Assembly: GCA_902588745.1 (NCBI GenBank)
Contig: CACIQI010000001.1
Location: 167,591 to 231,590, forward strand
DNA: 64,000 nt
From: an uncultured Alphaproteobacteria bacterium
GTDB lineage: Bacteria; Pseudomonadota; Alphaproteobacteria; HIMB59; GCA-002718135
Direction of reading: 5' to 3'
Shown: positions 25,071 to 34,854 of the stretch, in pieces
Position numbering within the stretch: position 1 is the first letter of the stretch
Layout: each line of letters begins with the position of its first letter
Position numbers and translations under genes: made by a program
The notes under the pieces: model-generated
Told to the model about the DNA's origin: nothing
The model's database searches: none
Seen by the model: only the letters and a program-made list of their open reading frames with translations

Positions 25071-26555
25071 TTAAGCATCAAATTCGAATGCTTGTGCTTC
25101 CACAAGTAAAGAAGATGCTTGATCATTTTTTAGTTCTTCAGGAGATCTAGTTTTCATTCTTGCAGCACCTTTAAAATTTTTCTTTTTTACATTAGAATTT
25201 TTAATTCTCTCTAGAGCTGGTTCAATTTCGTTTTGATATTGAGGAAGCCATTTAGATTGAGCTACAATCATTTCATCTACCATAGACCAAACTTCATCAG
25301 GTGCACAAACTGCACTAACTAATGGATCTTGCAAAACTGCTAATTTTAATAAATTTAAATCTCCGTCTATTGCAGCTTTGACTGCCATTCTTTGAACATC
25401 TATCGATGTTCTACAGAGTGATGCACAGGCCATTGGAAGCTCCACACCTTTAATCATTTTAATTCCATCTTTATCAACTGTTCCGGTACTTTCAATAACA
25501 CAGTCATCTGGTAAATTTGTTATAGTACCATTATTAACTACATTAAAATGACCACGATAAGGTCTATCTGTCTCAATTGACTCTATTATATAACTACCAT
25601 GCTCAGAAGATCTTTTATGATTATTTAAATCGATACCCGACTCACTTAAAAATTTTTCAAAGTCTTCTTCAAACCAATTTCTTTTCTCTGAAGTAACTCT
25701 TAAATATCCTCCCGTTTCGCCATGTATCCAATTGGACAAATCTATCCATTTAGGAATATCCTCAACTTTTTTTCTATACCATGGAAGATACTCGCTTAAA
25801 TGGCCATTACTTTCAGTAGAAAATAAACCAAATCTTTTCAGAATATCAATTCTTACTTTTTCTTGTTTAGAAATTTCTGGATGTCTTTCCAATGCATCTA
25901 CAAGTTCTTCTTTTGATACTTTTTTTCCTTTGAATTTCAGATCTATGTACCAGGTCATATGATTAATTCCGCTACACATATATTCAAGATCCTTAGAGTT
26001 TTCTGATCCTAATGCTTTAGAGATTAGTTTTGCACCACCCTGAACACCGTGACATAGTCCAACAGTATTTACTTTTGCTTCTGATATTGCTGCCCAAGTG
26101 TTCATGGCCATTGGATTTGAATAATTCAAAAACAAAGCATTTGAATCCGAATAAGATTTTATGTCTTTACAAAAATTTAAGGTTTGGGGAATATTTCTTT
26201 GACCATATAGAATTCCTCCAGCGCAAATGGTGTCCCCTACACACTGATCTACACCATATTGAAGAGGAATATTAATATCATGCTCAAATGCTTCTAGTCC
26301 TCCAATACGTGTACAATTAATTATATATTTTGCTCCCTCCAATGCTTTTTTTCTATCAGTTGATTGTTCAATAGTTGCTGGAAGATTATTAGCATCAATA
26401 TCTTTTTGGATAAGTTTTGAAACAAAATTTAAATTTTTTTCAGAGATATCGTGAAAAAAAAAATTTGTATCATGAAATTCAGGAACCTTTAGCAGATCTC
26501 TTACTAATGTTTGAGTAAATCCTATACTTCCAGCTCCAATAAAACTAACTTTCAT
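25071..26555 (-). CDS. GH4 family NAD/Mn-dependent glycosidase (CHGV motif)
   Basis: A 494-residue GH4 enzyme with N-terminal NAD-binding MKVSFIGAGSIGF, the NYSNPMA segment (144-150), and metal ligands Cys168-His169 in GLCHGVQGG and His199 in GINHM. GH4 enzymes cleave glycosides by transient oxidation at C3 with NAD and Mn(II). The motif after the Cys helps specify substrate: CHGV here is close to the CHSV of alpha-galactosidases and the CHGF-type of alpha-glucosidases, so an alpha-hexoside is likely. It is cytoplasmic. It forms a unit with the halogenase-like gene and is divergent from the PhyH gene at 26628. Confidence 0.92.
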   Translation of the reverse strand: MKVSFIGAGSIGFTQTLVRDLLKVPEFHDTNFFFHDISEKNLNFVSKLIQKDIDANNLPATIEQSTDRKKALEGAKYIINCTRIGGLEAFEHDINIPLQYGVDQCVGDTICAGGILYGQRNIPQTLNFCKDIKSYSDSNALFLNYSNPMAMNTWAAISEAKVNTVGLCHGVQGGAKLISKALGSENSKDLEYMCSGINHMTWYIDLKFKGKKVSKEELVDALERHPEISKQEKVRIDILKRFGLFSTESNGHLSEYLPWYRKKVEDIPKWIDLSNWIHGETGGYLRVTSEKRNWFEEDFEKFLSESGIDLNNHKRSSEHGSYIIESIETDRPYRGHFNVVNNGTITNLPDDCVIESTGTVDKDGIKMIKGVELPMACASLCRTSIDVQRMAVKAAIDGDLNLLKLAVLQDPLVSAVCAPDEVWSMVDEMIVAQSKWLPQYQNEIEPALERIKNSNVKKKNFKGAARMKTRSPEELKNDQASSLLVEAQAFEFDA

Positions 26556-26627
26556 ATTTATATATCCTATACTCCCTAATATTTATTGACAATATTTAAT
26601 TTATCAAAGAAATTAAAGTTTATTTAT

Positions 26628-27368
26628 ATGAGTGACATAAAGGAATTCATCTCAAATGGCTTTGTCCTAAAGAAAAAACTCTTTTCTAATGAAGAAATCA
26701 ATAAATTAAATCAATATATAGCCATTAGAAAAGATAAAGAAGAAAGTGCAAGAGAGACTAATACTTCAACTGGAAAATTAACAATGACAATGTGGAATCA
26801 TCCTTCAGAGGATTTATTTGGAAAATTCTCTACTAATGAAAGAATAGTCAAACCAATGGAAATATTCTTAAATGATGAAGTTTATCATTATCATTCTAAA
26901 ATTATTTGGAAAAATCCAGGTGATGGTGGATTTGATTGGCATCAAGATTATGGTTATTGGTATCACAATGCTTGTCTTTATCCAGATATGGCATCATGTT
27001 TTATAATGTTAGATAAAGCAGATAAAGAAAATGGTTGTCTCAAAGTATTAAAGGGTTCTCATCGTGTTGGAAGAATTAGCCATGCACGATCAGACACACC
27101 CGAACAAACAGCAGATACTGAAAGAATAAGAGAATTAGAAAAAAGACATGAGTCTGTTTATATTGAAGCAGAACCAGGAGATGCATTATTCTTTCATGCA
27201 AATCTATTGCACTCTTCTGATGCAAATAAATCACAAAATTCTAGAAGAACATTAATAGTGTGCTTTAATACTAAATCCAATAATCCTTATAAAGAAATTG
27301 GACATGCTTCTTATAACCAGTTAAAAGTAGCAAATCATAATTCAATTATGGAGTATAAAATTGACTAA
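26628..27368 (+). CDS. Phytanoyl-CoA dioxygenase (PhyH) family Fe(II)/2-oxoglutarate oxygenase
   Basis: A 246-residue enzyme from the ATG at 26628. A TTG start 14 codons earlier (26586) is rejected as it lacks a ribosome site and coincides with a TTGACA hexamer. The iron facial triad is clear: H105 and D107 in WHQDYGYW, and H195 in FFHANLLHSS. Arg206/207 (SRRTLIV) would bind 2-oxoglutarate. The ENGCLKVLKGSHRVGRI segment is typical of PhyH/ectoine-hydroxylase relatives. It overlaps the downstream GH4 gene by 8 bp and so is translationally coupled to glycoside catabolism. Substrate unknown: hydroxylation or oxidative demethylation of a glycoside aglycone or small solute is plausible. Confidence 0.88.
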   Translation: MSDIKEFISNGFVLKKKLFSNEEINKLNQYIAIRKDKEESARETNTSTGKLTMTMWNHPSEDLFGKFSTNERIVKPMEIFLNDEVYHYHSKIIWKNPGDGGFDWHQDYGYWYHNACLYPDMASCFIMLDKADKENGCLKVLKGSHRVGRISHARSDTPEQTADTERIRELEKRHESVYIEAEPGDALFFHANLLHSSDANKSQNSRRTLIVCFNTKSNNPYKEIGHASYNQLKVANHNSIMEYKID

Positions 27369-28722
27369 ACTCACAATCATTGGTGCTGGTAGCGCAGTAT
27401 TTACAAAAAATATTTTTACAGATTTAATGTTCATTGATGATTTTAAAAAAATGGATATTGCACTTGTAGATATTGATGAAAAAAGATTAAAAATATCACA
27501 TGAATTATTAGACGTAATTGCAAAAAAGTTAAATGCATCTCCTAATATAAAATCATACACTAATAGAAAAGAAGCTTTAGCAGGTTCTGATTTTGTTCAG
27601 TCAACTATACAGGTAGGTGGATACAAACCATCAACAGTAATCGATTTTGATATTCCAAATCAGTTTGGGTTAAAACAGACAATAGCTGATACCCTTGGTA
27701 TTGGTGGAATTATGAGGGGTCTAAGAACGATTCCCGTTTTAGTAGATATTGGTAAAGACATAATGGATCTTTGTCCAAATTCTATATGGTTACAATATGT
27801 AAACCCAATGTGTTCAAATATGATAGCAATAAATAATGCTTGCCCTGGAATTAAATCAATAGGACTTTGTCATTCTGTACAAGGAACTGCAGAAATGCTC
27901 GCGAGAGATTTAAATGAAAAAATTGAGGATATTGATTATCTATGTGCTGGAATTAACCACATGGCTTTCTATAAAAAATTTACAAAAAAGAATGGCAATG
28001 GTGGAGAAGATCTTTACCCAAAATTAAAGAAATTAGCTGATGATATTGTTAGTGATAAAATAACATCAACTAGAAGTATAGGTAAAGATAGTGAATCAGA
28101 TAAAGTACTACATGAAAAAGTAAGATACGAAATTTTAAGACGATTTGGTTATTTTGTTACAGAGTCTAGCGAACATTTTGCTGAATACGTTCCATGGTTC
28201 ATAAAGCAGAACAGACAAGATTTAATTGATCAATATAAAATTCCCATAGAAGAATACATTGATAGATGTGAAAATAATATCAAGCTTTGGGATGACTTGG
28301 AAAAAGATATGACACCCATACATAATCAACCTCTAAAAAGAGGTAAGGAATATGCATCATACATAATGGATGCTGTAGCAAACAACAATGAAGTAACAAT
28401 TAATGGTAATGTGATGAATGATGGATATATTGATAATTTACCATCAAATTGTTGTGTCGAAGTTCCTTGTTTAATTAATTCAAAAGGTAATCAACCGCAA
28501 AAAACAGGTCACTTACCAGAGCATTTAGCAGCTTTAATGCGAACTAATATAAATGTTCAAATATTGACTGCTGAAGCTGCATTAACAAATAAAAAAGAGC
28601 ACATCTATCATGCTGCAATGCTTGACCCCCTTACTGGAGCTAATTTATCTATTGATGAAATATATGCAATGGTTGATAGGTTAATTGAAGCACATGGGAA
28701 TTACTTACCCAAATATAATTAA
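27361..28722 (+). CDS. melA: GH4 family alpha-galactosidase-like glycosidase (CHSV motif)
   Basis: A 453-residue GH4 enzyme starting at TTG (27361), eight bases inside the end of the PhyH gene. The NAD-binding start is TKLTIIGAGSAVFTKNIF. The signature GLCHSVQGTAEMLARDL contains metal-binding Cys170-His171 followed by Ser-Val, the CHSV form found in MelA alpha-galactosidases, and GINHMAFY supplies His200. Length matches MelA. It should hydrolyse alpha-galactosides (melibiose, galactosylglycerol and similar) in the cytoplasm using NAD and Mn(II). It overlaps the downstream PanB-like gene by one base. The symbol is by motif resemblance, not by demonstrated specificity. Confidence 0.85.
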   Translation: MTKLTIIGAGSAVFTKNIFTDLMFIDDFKKMDIALVDIDEKRLKISHELLDVIAKKLNASPNIKSYTNRKEALAGSDFVQSTIQVGGYKPSTVIDFDIPNQFGLKQTIADTLGIGGIMRGLRTIPVLVDIGKDIMDLCPNSIWLQYVNPMCSNMIAINNACPGIKSIGLCHSVQGTAEMLARDLNEKIEDIDYLCAGINHMAFYKKFTKKNGNGGEDLYPKLKKLADDIVSDKITSTRSIGKDSESDKVLHEKVRYEILRRFGYFVTESSEHFAEYVPWFIKQNRQDLIDQYKIPIEEYIDRCENNIKLWDDLEKDMTPIHNQPLKRGKEYASYIMDAVANNNEVTINGNVMNDGYIDNLPSNCCVEVPCLINSKGNQPQKTGHLPEHLAALMRTNINVQILTAEAALTNKKEHIYHAAMLDPLTGANLSIDEIYAMVDRLIEAHGNYLPKYN

Positions 28723-29549
28723 TGTCAAAACTTACAGTTAAAGATTTATTTGATAAAAAAGGAAAAGTTAAATTAACAGAACTATATGTAACAAATGCTT
28801 TAGAAGCATATGCAGCTGAACAAGCTGGTATAGATATTCAAATTGTTTCATTTAAAAAAGATACATTAAGAACAGGTGTGCCTACAAATAGATGGTTTAG
28901 GGATGCACATATTAAAGATATTCGTGATGCAGCACCAAATACATTTATGATTTATGGCCTTGGTCAATTGTCTTCTCCAGATAAAGCAATTGATGCTGCT
29001 CTTATTGCAAGGGAAAATGGGGCCGATGCAGTTTATTGCGGTAATAGTCCAAAATATATAGAAGCTCTTCGAAATGAAGGATTGCCAGCTGTCAGTCATA
29101 TAGGCTTAATACCTTATAAAAGTACATGGACTGGTGGTTTTAAAGCAGTAGGAAAAGATGCTATTTCCGCCTACAAAGTTTATCAAGATGCTTTGGCATA
29201 CGATCAAGCAGGTGCAATTGGTCTTGAGGTAGAATGCGTGCCAGATAGAGTTGCAGAAATTATTACAAAAAAAGTTAATTTATTAACGTTATCTATGGGA
29301 AGTGGTCCTAAATGTGATGTTGAGTTTTTATTTATTCAAGATGTTATAGGTACTAATACTGATAGAGTGCCTCGTCACGCAAAAGTATTTAAGGATACAA
29401 ATAAATCCTATGAGCAGCTATTAGTTGATACAATAGAAGGACTTAAAAATTTTGTGAAGGATGTAAATAATAAAAAATTTCCAACTCCATCAAATATTGT
29501 AGAAATAAAAGATGAAGAGTTTGAAAAATTTTTAAATAAGATTGGTTAG
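28722..29549 (+). CDS. PanB-like TIM-barrel protein lacking ketopantoate hydroxymethyltransferase metal-site motifs
   Basis: A 275-residue protein with the outline of ketopantoate hydroxymethyltransferase (PanB): VTNALEAYAAEQAGID (23-38), HIGLIPYKSTWTGGFKAVGK (126-145), LEVECVP (168-174, containing the catalytic-type Glu171) and SMGSGPKCD (191-199). However, the PanB magnesium ligand motif VGDSLGM is replaced by VSFKKDT, the second Asp motif (DLPF) by YGLGQLS, and the Lys of VKIEGG by VYCGNS. It is therefore probably not a pantothenate enzyme but a paralogue recruited to sugar metabolism. It is coupled to the GH4 gene by a 1-base overlap and converges on the MBL gene by 4 bp. Confidence 0.75.
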   Translation: MSKLTVKDLFDKKGKVKLTELYVTNALEAYAAEQAGIDIQIVSFKKDTLRTGVPTNRWFRDAHIKDIRDAAPNTFMIYGLGQLSSPDKAIDAALIARENGADAVYCGNSPKYIEALRNEGLPAVSHIGLIPYKSTWTGGFKAVGKDAISAYKVYQDALAYDQAGAIGLEVECVPDRVAEIITKKVNLLTLSMGSGPKCDVEFLFIQDVIGTNTDRVPRHAKVFKDTNKSYEQLLVDTIEGLKNFVKDVNNKKFPTPSNIVEIKDEEFEKFLNKIG

Positions 29550-30373
29550 ATATTTATTGTTAATAAATCTTCTCCAATTATTGGATTTTTGCCAAAATCT
29601 TTTTTTACAATTTTCTTTAATTTTGAAACATTAAATCTTGTTGGGACAAAATGTGTTAAAACAAGTTTTTTACAATTTGTTAATTTAGCTACTTTGCCAA
29701 CAAGTTTACTTGGAGTATGATATTCTTTAACATTATGTAAAGTTTTTTTTGTTCTTAATTTAGATGTTTTATTCATTTCATATTCTATAAAAACTTCATG
29801 AAGTAAAACATCGGAGTTCTCTGCATTTTGCATCAAACTTTCACACGGTCTTGTATCGCCACTTATAGTTAATTTCTTCTTGTTATTATAAAATGAAAAA
29901 CCATAAGCAAATGGCACTGGCTTATGATCTACTTCAAAATATCTAAACTTTATATCTTTTATATTTATTGAACCTGTTTTATTAAATTCATAAACTTTAT
30001 ATTTGAGAGCTTTTGTTGATTTTCTTTTTTCATAAGAAATTCTTAATTTTCGTTCATTTTTCCATGCTAGAAAAATTTGATCAACAAATTTTTTTGTTCC
30101 TTTAGGACCATATATTTTCCAAATTGTATCTCTATCCGAGTGCCAAGATGATATAATGAGTTGATATAGATCTATTACATGATCTGTGTGTAAATGTGTA
30201 AGTAATAAAGCATCAATCTCTGCTGAAGAATGTCCACTTTGATTTAATCTTTGTGTTACACCAGAACCACAATCAATTAGGATTTTAGTTTTTTTTGAAT
30301 AAATTAAGTTTGCTGAACCACACCTTTTATAATCAATAGAGGGGCAGCCAGTTCCTAGAAGCGTAAGCTTCAT
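29546..30373 (-). CDS. MBL-fold metallohydrolase (RNase Z/phosphodiesterase-like)
   Basis: A 275-residue metallo-beta-lactamase-fold protein with the N-terminal [12 protein letters not shown] and GSANLIYSKKTKILIDCGSG, typical of the RNase Z/ElaC and arylsulfatase-like branch. The metal motif is HLHTDH (60-65), with a downstream SGDTR motif and a C-terminal LTHFVP His. It lacks an evident long exosite insertion, so tRNA 3' processing is possible but not certain. The ATG overlaps the rpoD stop by one base, placing it at the end of the yqeY-dnaG-rpoD operon. Confidence 0.85.
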   Translation of the reverse strand: MKLTLLGTGCPSIDYKRCGSANLIYSKKTKILIDCGSGVTQRLNQSGHSSAEIDALLLTHLHTDHVIDLYQLIISSWHSDRDTIWKIYGPKGTKKFVDQIFLAWKNERKLRISYEKRKSTKALKYKVYEFNKTGSINIKDIKFRYFEVDHKPVPFAYGFSFYNNKKKLTISGDTRPCESLMQNAENSDVLLHEVFIEYEMNKTSKLRTKKTLHNVKEYHTPSKLVGKVAKLTNCKKLVLTHFVPTRFNVSKLKKIVKKDFGKNPIIGEDLLTINI

Positions 30374-32526
30374 TATTCGTCAAGAAATGTTTTTAACTTT
30401 CTGGCTCTAGTTGGGTGCTTTAGTTTTCGTAAGGCTTTAGCTTCAATTTGTCTTATTCTTTCCCTAGTTACACTAAATTGCTGACCAACTTCTTCTAAAG
30501 TATGGTCACTATTCATACCAATACCAAAACGCATTCTTAAAACTCTTTCTTCTCTTGGTGTTAAAGATGATAAAATTCTTGTAGTAGTGTCACGTAATGA
30601 GCTTTTTACTGCTGCTTCAATAGGTATAAGAGCATTTTTATCCTCTATAAAATCTCCTAGTGAACTATCTTCTTCGTCCCCAACAGGTGTTTCCAAGCTA
30701 ATAGGTTCTTTAGCAATTTTTAGAACTTTTTTGACTTTATCTAATGGCATATGCAGTCTATCTGCTAACTCATTAGGTGTTGGTTCTCTTCCAATCTCAG
30801 ACATTATCTGTCTTGTTGTCCTTACTATTTTATTAATTGTTTCTATCATGTGAACAGGAATTCTTATTGTTCTGGCTTGATCAGCAATTGACCTCGTAAT
30901 GGCTTGTCTTATCCACCATGTTGCATAAGTAGAAAATTTATATCCTCTTCTATATTCAAACTTATCTACTGCTTTCATAAGACCAATATTGCCTTCTTGT
31001 ATTAAATCTAAAAATTGTAATCCTCTATTAGTATATTTTTTTGCAATCGAAATTACTAATCTTAAATTAGATTCAATCATCTCTTTTTTAGCTCTATTTG
31101 CGGATCTTTCACCTTGCTGAACTGTACCAACAATTCTTCTGAATTCAGATAAGGGTAATTCAGAAGCAGTTTGTATTTCTTTTATTTCTTCAATATTTTT
31201 ATTAATTTCTATATGGTTTCTATTAATAAATTTTTCCCAATTCTTATCTTTTGTTGCCAATAAACTTTGTATCCAGTTTTTTTCGAAATTAAAATTTAAG
31301 TATTGATTAACAAAGTCTTCCCTTTTTACACCTGAACTTGTTGCCATACGTAGCATTTTACCTTCTCTTAAGAGAAGTTTTTTATTTAGTTCATACAAAG
31401 CCTCCATAAGAGCTTCAATAGTTGTTGAATTAAAATGAACTGCTTTCATTGCAGCAACCATTTCTTTTTGTATCTTTAAATATTTTTTTTCTAAAGATAT
31501 AAAAGTTTTCTCATTTTTTTTATCAGCATTGATTAATTCTTGACTATGTTTTTGAAGCTTTTTGAATAACTTTGTAATGTCGTTGAAATCGTTAAGTACT
31601 TTTGGTTTGAGTTTTTCCTCCATAGCTGCAAGTGAAACATTGAGGCTGTCATCATCATCGTCATCTTGTTGTTGATCATTATCATTATTGTTTTCACTGT
31701 TATCATCATTATCTTTATCTTTCTTATCATCTTCTTTATCTCCACCACCACTCTCAATTAACTTAAATGTATCATCAAGTTTTGAATCAGAGATATCTGA
31801 CATATCATACGTTGCCTCTAAATCCACTATATCCCTTAAAAGCATTGTCCCATCTTTAATAGCATCTTTCCAACTTATTATTGATCTAATTGTCATAGGA
31901 CTTTCACATATGGCCCCTATCATTTTTTCTCTTCCTGCTTCAATTCTCTTGGCGATAGCGATTTCTCCTTCTCTACTAAGCAGTTCAACCGCACCCATAT
32001 CTCTAAGATATAATCTTACAGGATCATCAGTTTTTCCAGTTTGTTTTTTTTCTTGATCCTCAGATCCTTCTTCAGTTTTATCTGATTGCTCTTTTGCAAT
32101 GGAAATTAATTCTTTTGCTTCTTCTTCAGAATAAATTTTAATATTATTAGAAGTAATAAAATTTTTAAATTTAATAATATTTTCCTCAAGTCTAAGTTTT
32201 TTAGGAATTGCTTTTTCAATTATTTTTTGGGTGTATATGCCGTCAACTTTGTGTTTATTGATTAATTTTGTAAAAATCTCTTTGATCTTATCATCAAATC
32301 CAGAGATAGCTTTTGGAATTTTTTTTGGTTTATTTTCTTTTGTTGTTTTATTTGAGGGTGTCTTGATTATTTTGTTTGTTATTTTTTTTTTGCTTTTTTT
32401 AATGGCACTATTTTTTGAAGATTTGTTAGATTTTAATAGTGATTTTTTTTTTCTTGGTTTTTTAATAGTAGATTTTTTGGATGTAATTGCTTTTTTCTTA
32501 ACAGCTTTTTTTTTCTTTTTTACCAT
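30373..32526 (-). CDS. rpoD: RNA polymerase primary sigma factor (RpoD/sigma-70)
   Basis: A 717-residue housekeeping sigma factor. Region 1.2 ([20 protein letters not shown]), the acidic non-conserved region, region 2 ([40 protein letters not shown]), region 3, and region 4.2 ([20 protein letters not shown]) are all present. Two oddities stand out. The first 75 or so residues are a lysine-rich tail ([19 protein letters not shown] and onward). The region between 1.2 and 2 carries an Asp/Asn-rich low-complexity insert (for example [18 protein letters not shown]). It is 4 bp downstream of dnaG, a classic macromolecular-synthesis arrangement. Confidence 0.97.
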   Translation of the reverse strand: MVKKKKKAVKKKAITSKKSTIKKPRKKKSLLKSNKSSKNSAIKKSKKKITNKIIKTPSNKTTKENKPKKIPKAISGFDDKIKEIFTKLINKHKVDGIYTQKIIEKAIPKKLRLEENIIKFKNFITSNNIKIYSEEEAKELISIAKEQSDKTEEGSEDQEKKQTGKTDDPVRLYLRDMGAVELLSREGEIAIAKRIEAGREKMIGAICESPMTIRSIISWKDAIKDGTMLLRDIVDLEATYDMSDISDSKLDDTFKLIESGGGDKEDDKKDKDNDDNSENNNDNDQQQDDDDDDSLNVSLAAMEEKLKPKVLNDFNDITKLFKKLQKHSQELINADKKNEKTFISLEKKYLKIQKEMVAAMKAVHFNSTTIEALMEALYELNKKLLLREGKMLRMATSSGVKREDFVNQYLNFNFEKNWIQSLLATKDKNWEKFINRNHIEINKNIEEIKEIQTASELPLSEFRRIVGTVQQGERSANRAKKEMIESNLRLVISIAKKYTNRGLQFLDLIQEGNIGLMKAVDKFEYRRGYKFSTYATWWIRQAITRSIADQARTIRIPVHMIETINKIVRTTRQIMSEIGREPTPNELADRLHMPLDKVKKVLKIAKEPISLETPVGDEEDSSLGDFIEDKNALIPIEAAVKSSLRDTTTRILSSLTPREERVLRMRFGIGMNSDHTLEEVGQQFSVTRERIRQIEAKALRKLKHPTRARKLKTFLDE

Positions 32527-32530
32527 AACT

Positions 32531-34279
32531 CTATTCTAATAATTCTTCATTATCATGAAGGTTAATAGCGATATCCCTTAATTCATCCCATGTCATTGAT
32601 GATGAACCTTTTTGTATATCATTTAGGCTTTTATTTATTTTTTTCAAATTTGAAAGTCTTGTATTAAGATTATTTATAGATTCTTTGATTTCTTTTATAG
32701 CTTCACTAGTTTCATAATCCTTACGGACATAAGGAAATAGTTGAAAAATGGTAATATCTCTGGTTTTTTCATAAATTTCAAAAATCGTATTTGGAAAAAT
32801 ATTTGGATCGATATTATCTAAATCAATTTCGGAAAATTCAGACTTGTGTATAAAATTTAAGAATTCAGTCTGTTTATTATTTAACAAATCAGTTTCCACT
32901 AAGTGTTCATATATCTCTTTTCTTAATTTTACATTATTTAAATAGGCAGTAAGAAAAGAATAAATTTGTTTGTCTTTTAATGAAGGTCTTTTTGGAATAA
33001 TATTTATTGATTTTTTATTGCTTGAGAGCGATTTTAGTTTTTTAAAAAATAAAGTTTTGAACTCATTTTTATAAAAATATTTTATTTTACTATCTTTTAT
33101 ATTGCTTACTAATTGATCAATATAGTTATCATAAATAACTTTATTATCAGGTTTTTGAAGATCAATTGATTTTGAAGACTCTTGAAATATAAAATCAACG
33201 ATGGAAAGTGGATTTTTTAAATAGTTGGCAAATTTATTTAGTGAAAATTCATTAATATAAGTATCTGGATCATATCCATTTGGAAGAACAACGAATTGTA
33301 ATAATTTATCAGGGGTTAAATGAGGCAACGACATTATTGCACTTTTATACGATGCTTTTAATCCAGAGGTATCTCCATCAAACATCATTGTTGGTTTATT
33401 TACATATTTCCAAGATAACAGAAGATGGTTATCTGTTAAAGAAGTGCCAAGTGGAGCTACAGCAGTTTTGATTTTTTTGTCATATAAGCTGATTACATCC
33501 ATATAACCTTCGCAAATTAACATATTTTTTTTTGACCTTATATTCTGTTTGGCGTTATAAAGATTGTACAAAATATTTCTTTTTTTAAAAAAATTGCTTT
33601 CAGGTGAATTTATATATTTTGGATTTGAATTGTTTAAAACTCTGCCTCCAAATCCAACAATTTTTCCATATTCATTTGCAATTGGAAACATCAACCTATT
33701 GTAAAAAAAATCACGAATTTTGTTATTTTTATCTAATTTAACAACATTACTTTCTAGAATTTCGTTATCACTAAAATCTTGTTCTTTTAGAAATTCGTAA
33801 AGAGTTTTTTTGGGATTAGAAGAAAAGCCTAGCTTAAAATATTTAATTGTTTCATTTGTTAAATTTCTTTTAATTAAATATTCTTTACAAAGATTACTTT
33901 TATAAAGATTGTCTTGAAACCATTTTGTTGAAATTTCTAAAATCTTATAAATTTTATCATTTTTTTTATTTATATTTGCATCAAAGTTATCAACTATTTT
34001 AATACCAACTCTTTGAGCTAATTCTTTTACAGCCTCTGGAAAAGAAAAGTTATAAAGTTCGGTATATATTGTAAAAATATCCCCCTTAGCCCCACAACCA
34101 AAACAATAATAAGAGCCTAAATCATCATTTATTTTGCAAGATGGAGTTTTTTCATCATGAAAAGGACAGCAGCACCAACTATCTTTGCCTTTTTTTATAA
34201 CCTTTGTTTTTTTTTCGATTTCTTGTGAAAGAATAATTTTTGATTTAATTAATTCAAGATCATTTTTTGAAAATGACAT
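32531..34279 (-). CDS. dnaG: DNA primase
   Basis: A 582-residue primase. The N-terminal CHC2 zinc finger is visible ([15 protein letters not shown] followed by [11 protein letters not shown]). The TOPRIM domain has [11 protein letters not shown] and [12 protein letters not shown], which carry the conserved Glu and Asp-x-Asp residues. The C-terminal region, which normally binds the DnaB helicase, is divergent. It synthesises RNA primers for replication. The ATG overlaps the yqeY stop by one base and its stop is 4 bp from rpoD. Confidence 0.97.
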   Translation of the reverse strand: MSFSKNDLELIKSKIILSQEIEKKTKVIKKGKDSWCCCPFHDEKTPSCKINDDLGSYYCFGCGAKGDIFTIYTELYNFSFPEAVKELAQRVGIKIVDNFDANINKKNDKIYKILEISTKWFQDNLYKSNLCKEYLIKRNLTNETIKYFKLGFSSNPKKTLYEFLKEQDFSDNEILESNVVKLDKNNKIRDFFYNRLMFPIANEYGKIVGFGGRVLNNSNPKYINSPESNFFKKRNILYNLYNAKQNIRSKKNMLICEGYMDVISLYDKKIKTAVAPLGTSLTDNHLLLSWKYVNKPTMMFDGDTSGLKASYKSAIMSLPHLTPDKLLQFVVLPNGYDPDTYINEFSLNKFANYLKNPLSIVDFIFQESSKSIDLQKPDNKVIYDNYIDQLVSNIKDSKIKYFYKNEFKTLFFKKLKSLSSNKKSINIIPKRPSLKDKQIYSFLTAYLNNVKLRKEIYEHLVETDLLNNKQTEFLNFIHKSEFSEIDLDNIDPNIFPNTIFEIYEKTRDITIFQLFPYVRKDYETSEAIKEIKESINNLNTRLSNLKKINKSLNDIQKGSSSMTWDELRDIAINLHDNEELLE

Positions 34280-34734
34280 TAATTACCTAATAAAGATTTA
34301 GCTATTTTTCCAACTAATCCCATATCTATTTTTCCAGTATATTTATTCTTAATTATTTTCATAAGTGCACCCATGTCTTTGATGGATGTAAAATTATTCT
34401 CAGAAATTATATTCTTTATAATTAAATTTATTTCATCTTCATCCATTTGCTTGGGTAAAAATTTTTCTATTACTTTGATTTCATTTAGTTCATTTTCAAT
34501 AAGATCTTTCCGATTCGCTTTTTCGAATGCTTCTATTGAGTCTTTTCTTTGTTTTACTAAATTTTGAAGTAAACTTAAAACATCAGAATCGGTTAGAGCA
34601 TCTTTTTTACCTCTAAGAGAAATTTCCTTATCTTTAATCGCGCTCTTTATTAATCGTAAAGTATTTATTGAATTACTATCCTTTTCTTTGATAGAATTGT
34701 TATAATCACTTTCAATTTTATCCTTTAAGCTCAT
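34279..34734 (-). CDS. yqeY: GatB/YqeY domain-containing protein
   Basis: A 151-residue protein of the YqeY family, sharing the C-terminal tRNA-binding helical domain of GatB. Family features are MSLKDKIESDYNNSIKEKD at the start, LRLIKSAIKDKEI, the segment RKDSIEAFEKANRKDL and the C-terminal DMGALMKIIKNKYTGKID with GLVGKIAK. Precise role unknown; linked to amidotransferase-like or tRNA-related functions. It is first in the yqeY-dnaG-rpoD-MBL operon and divergent from carA, as in many alphaproteobacteria. Confidence 0.93.
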   Translation of the reverse strand: MSLKDKIESDYNNSIKEKDSNSINTLRLIKSAIKDKEISLRGKKDALTDSDVLSLLQNLVKQRKDSIEAFEKANRKDLIENELNEIKVIEKFLPKQMDEDEINLIIKNIISENNFTSIKDMGALMKIIKNKYTGKIDMGLVGKIAKSLLGN

Positions 34735-34799
34735 ATTTTTTTTCTTTCTAATAAATTTTATTTAATAATATAATTCTTCTTTTTAATTTCAACTAATCC

Positions 34800-34828
34800 T
34801 TGACTACATTGTTATAAATGCCTACTAA
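34800..34828 (+). promoter_or_regulatory. Candidate carA promoter
   Basis: TTGACT (34800-34805) and TACTAA (34823-34828) with a 17-bp spacer, 26 bp before the carA ATG. The -35 is good but the -10 matches only half of TATAAT, so this is tentative. The whole 120-bp divergent spacer between yqeY and carA shows no attenuator or riboswitch-like structure by eye. Confidence 0.3.
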
Positions 34829-34854
34829 CTATCATTTTGCTTCATGTAAATATA

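Noticed and set aside
31688..32056. Plus-strand frame of 122 codons antisense to rpoD
   Set aside because: It mirrors the Asp/Asn-rich low-complexity part of rpoD, giving a Ser/Leu-rich translation with no family features.
32231..32539. Plus-strand frame of 102 codons, rich in Phe and Leu, over the rpoD start
   Set aside because: It is the complement of the Lys-rich rpoD tail; poly-Phe translation is an artefact of AAA/AAG codons on the other strand.
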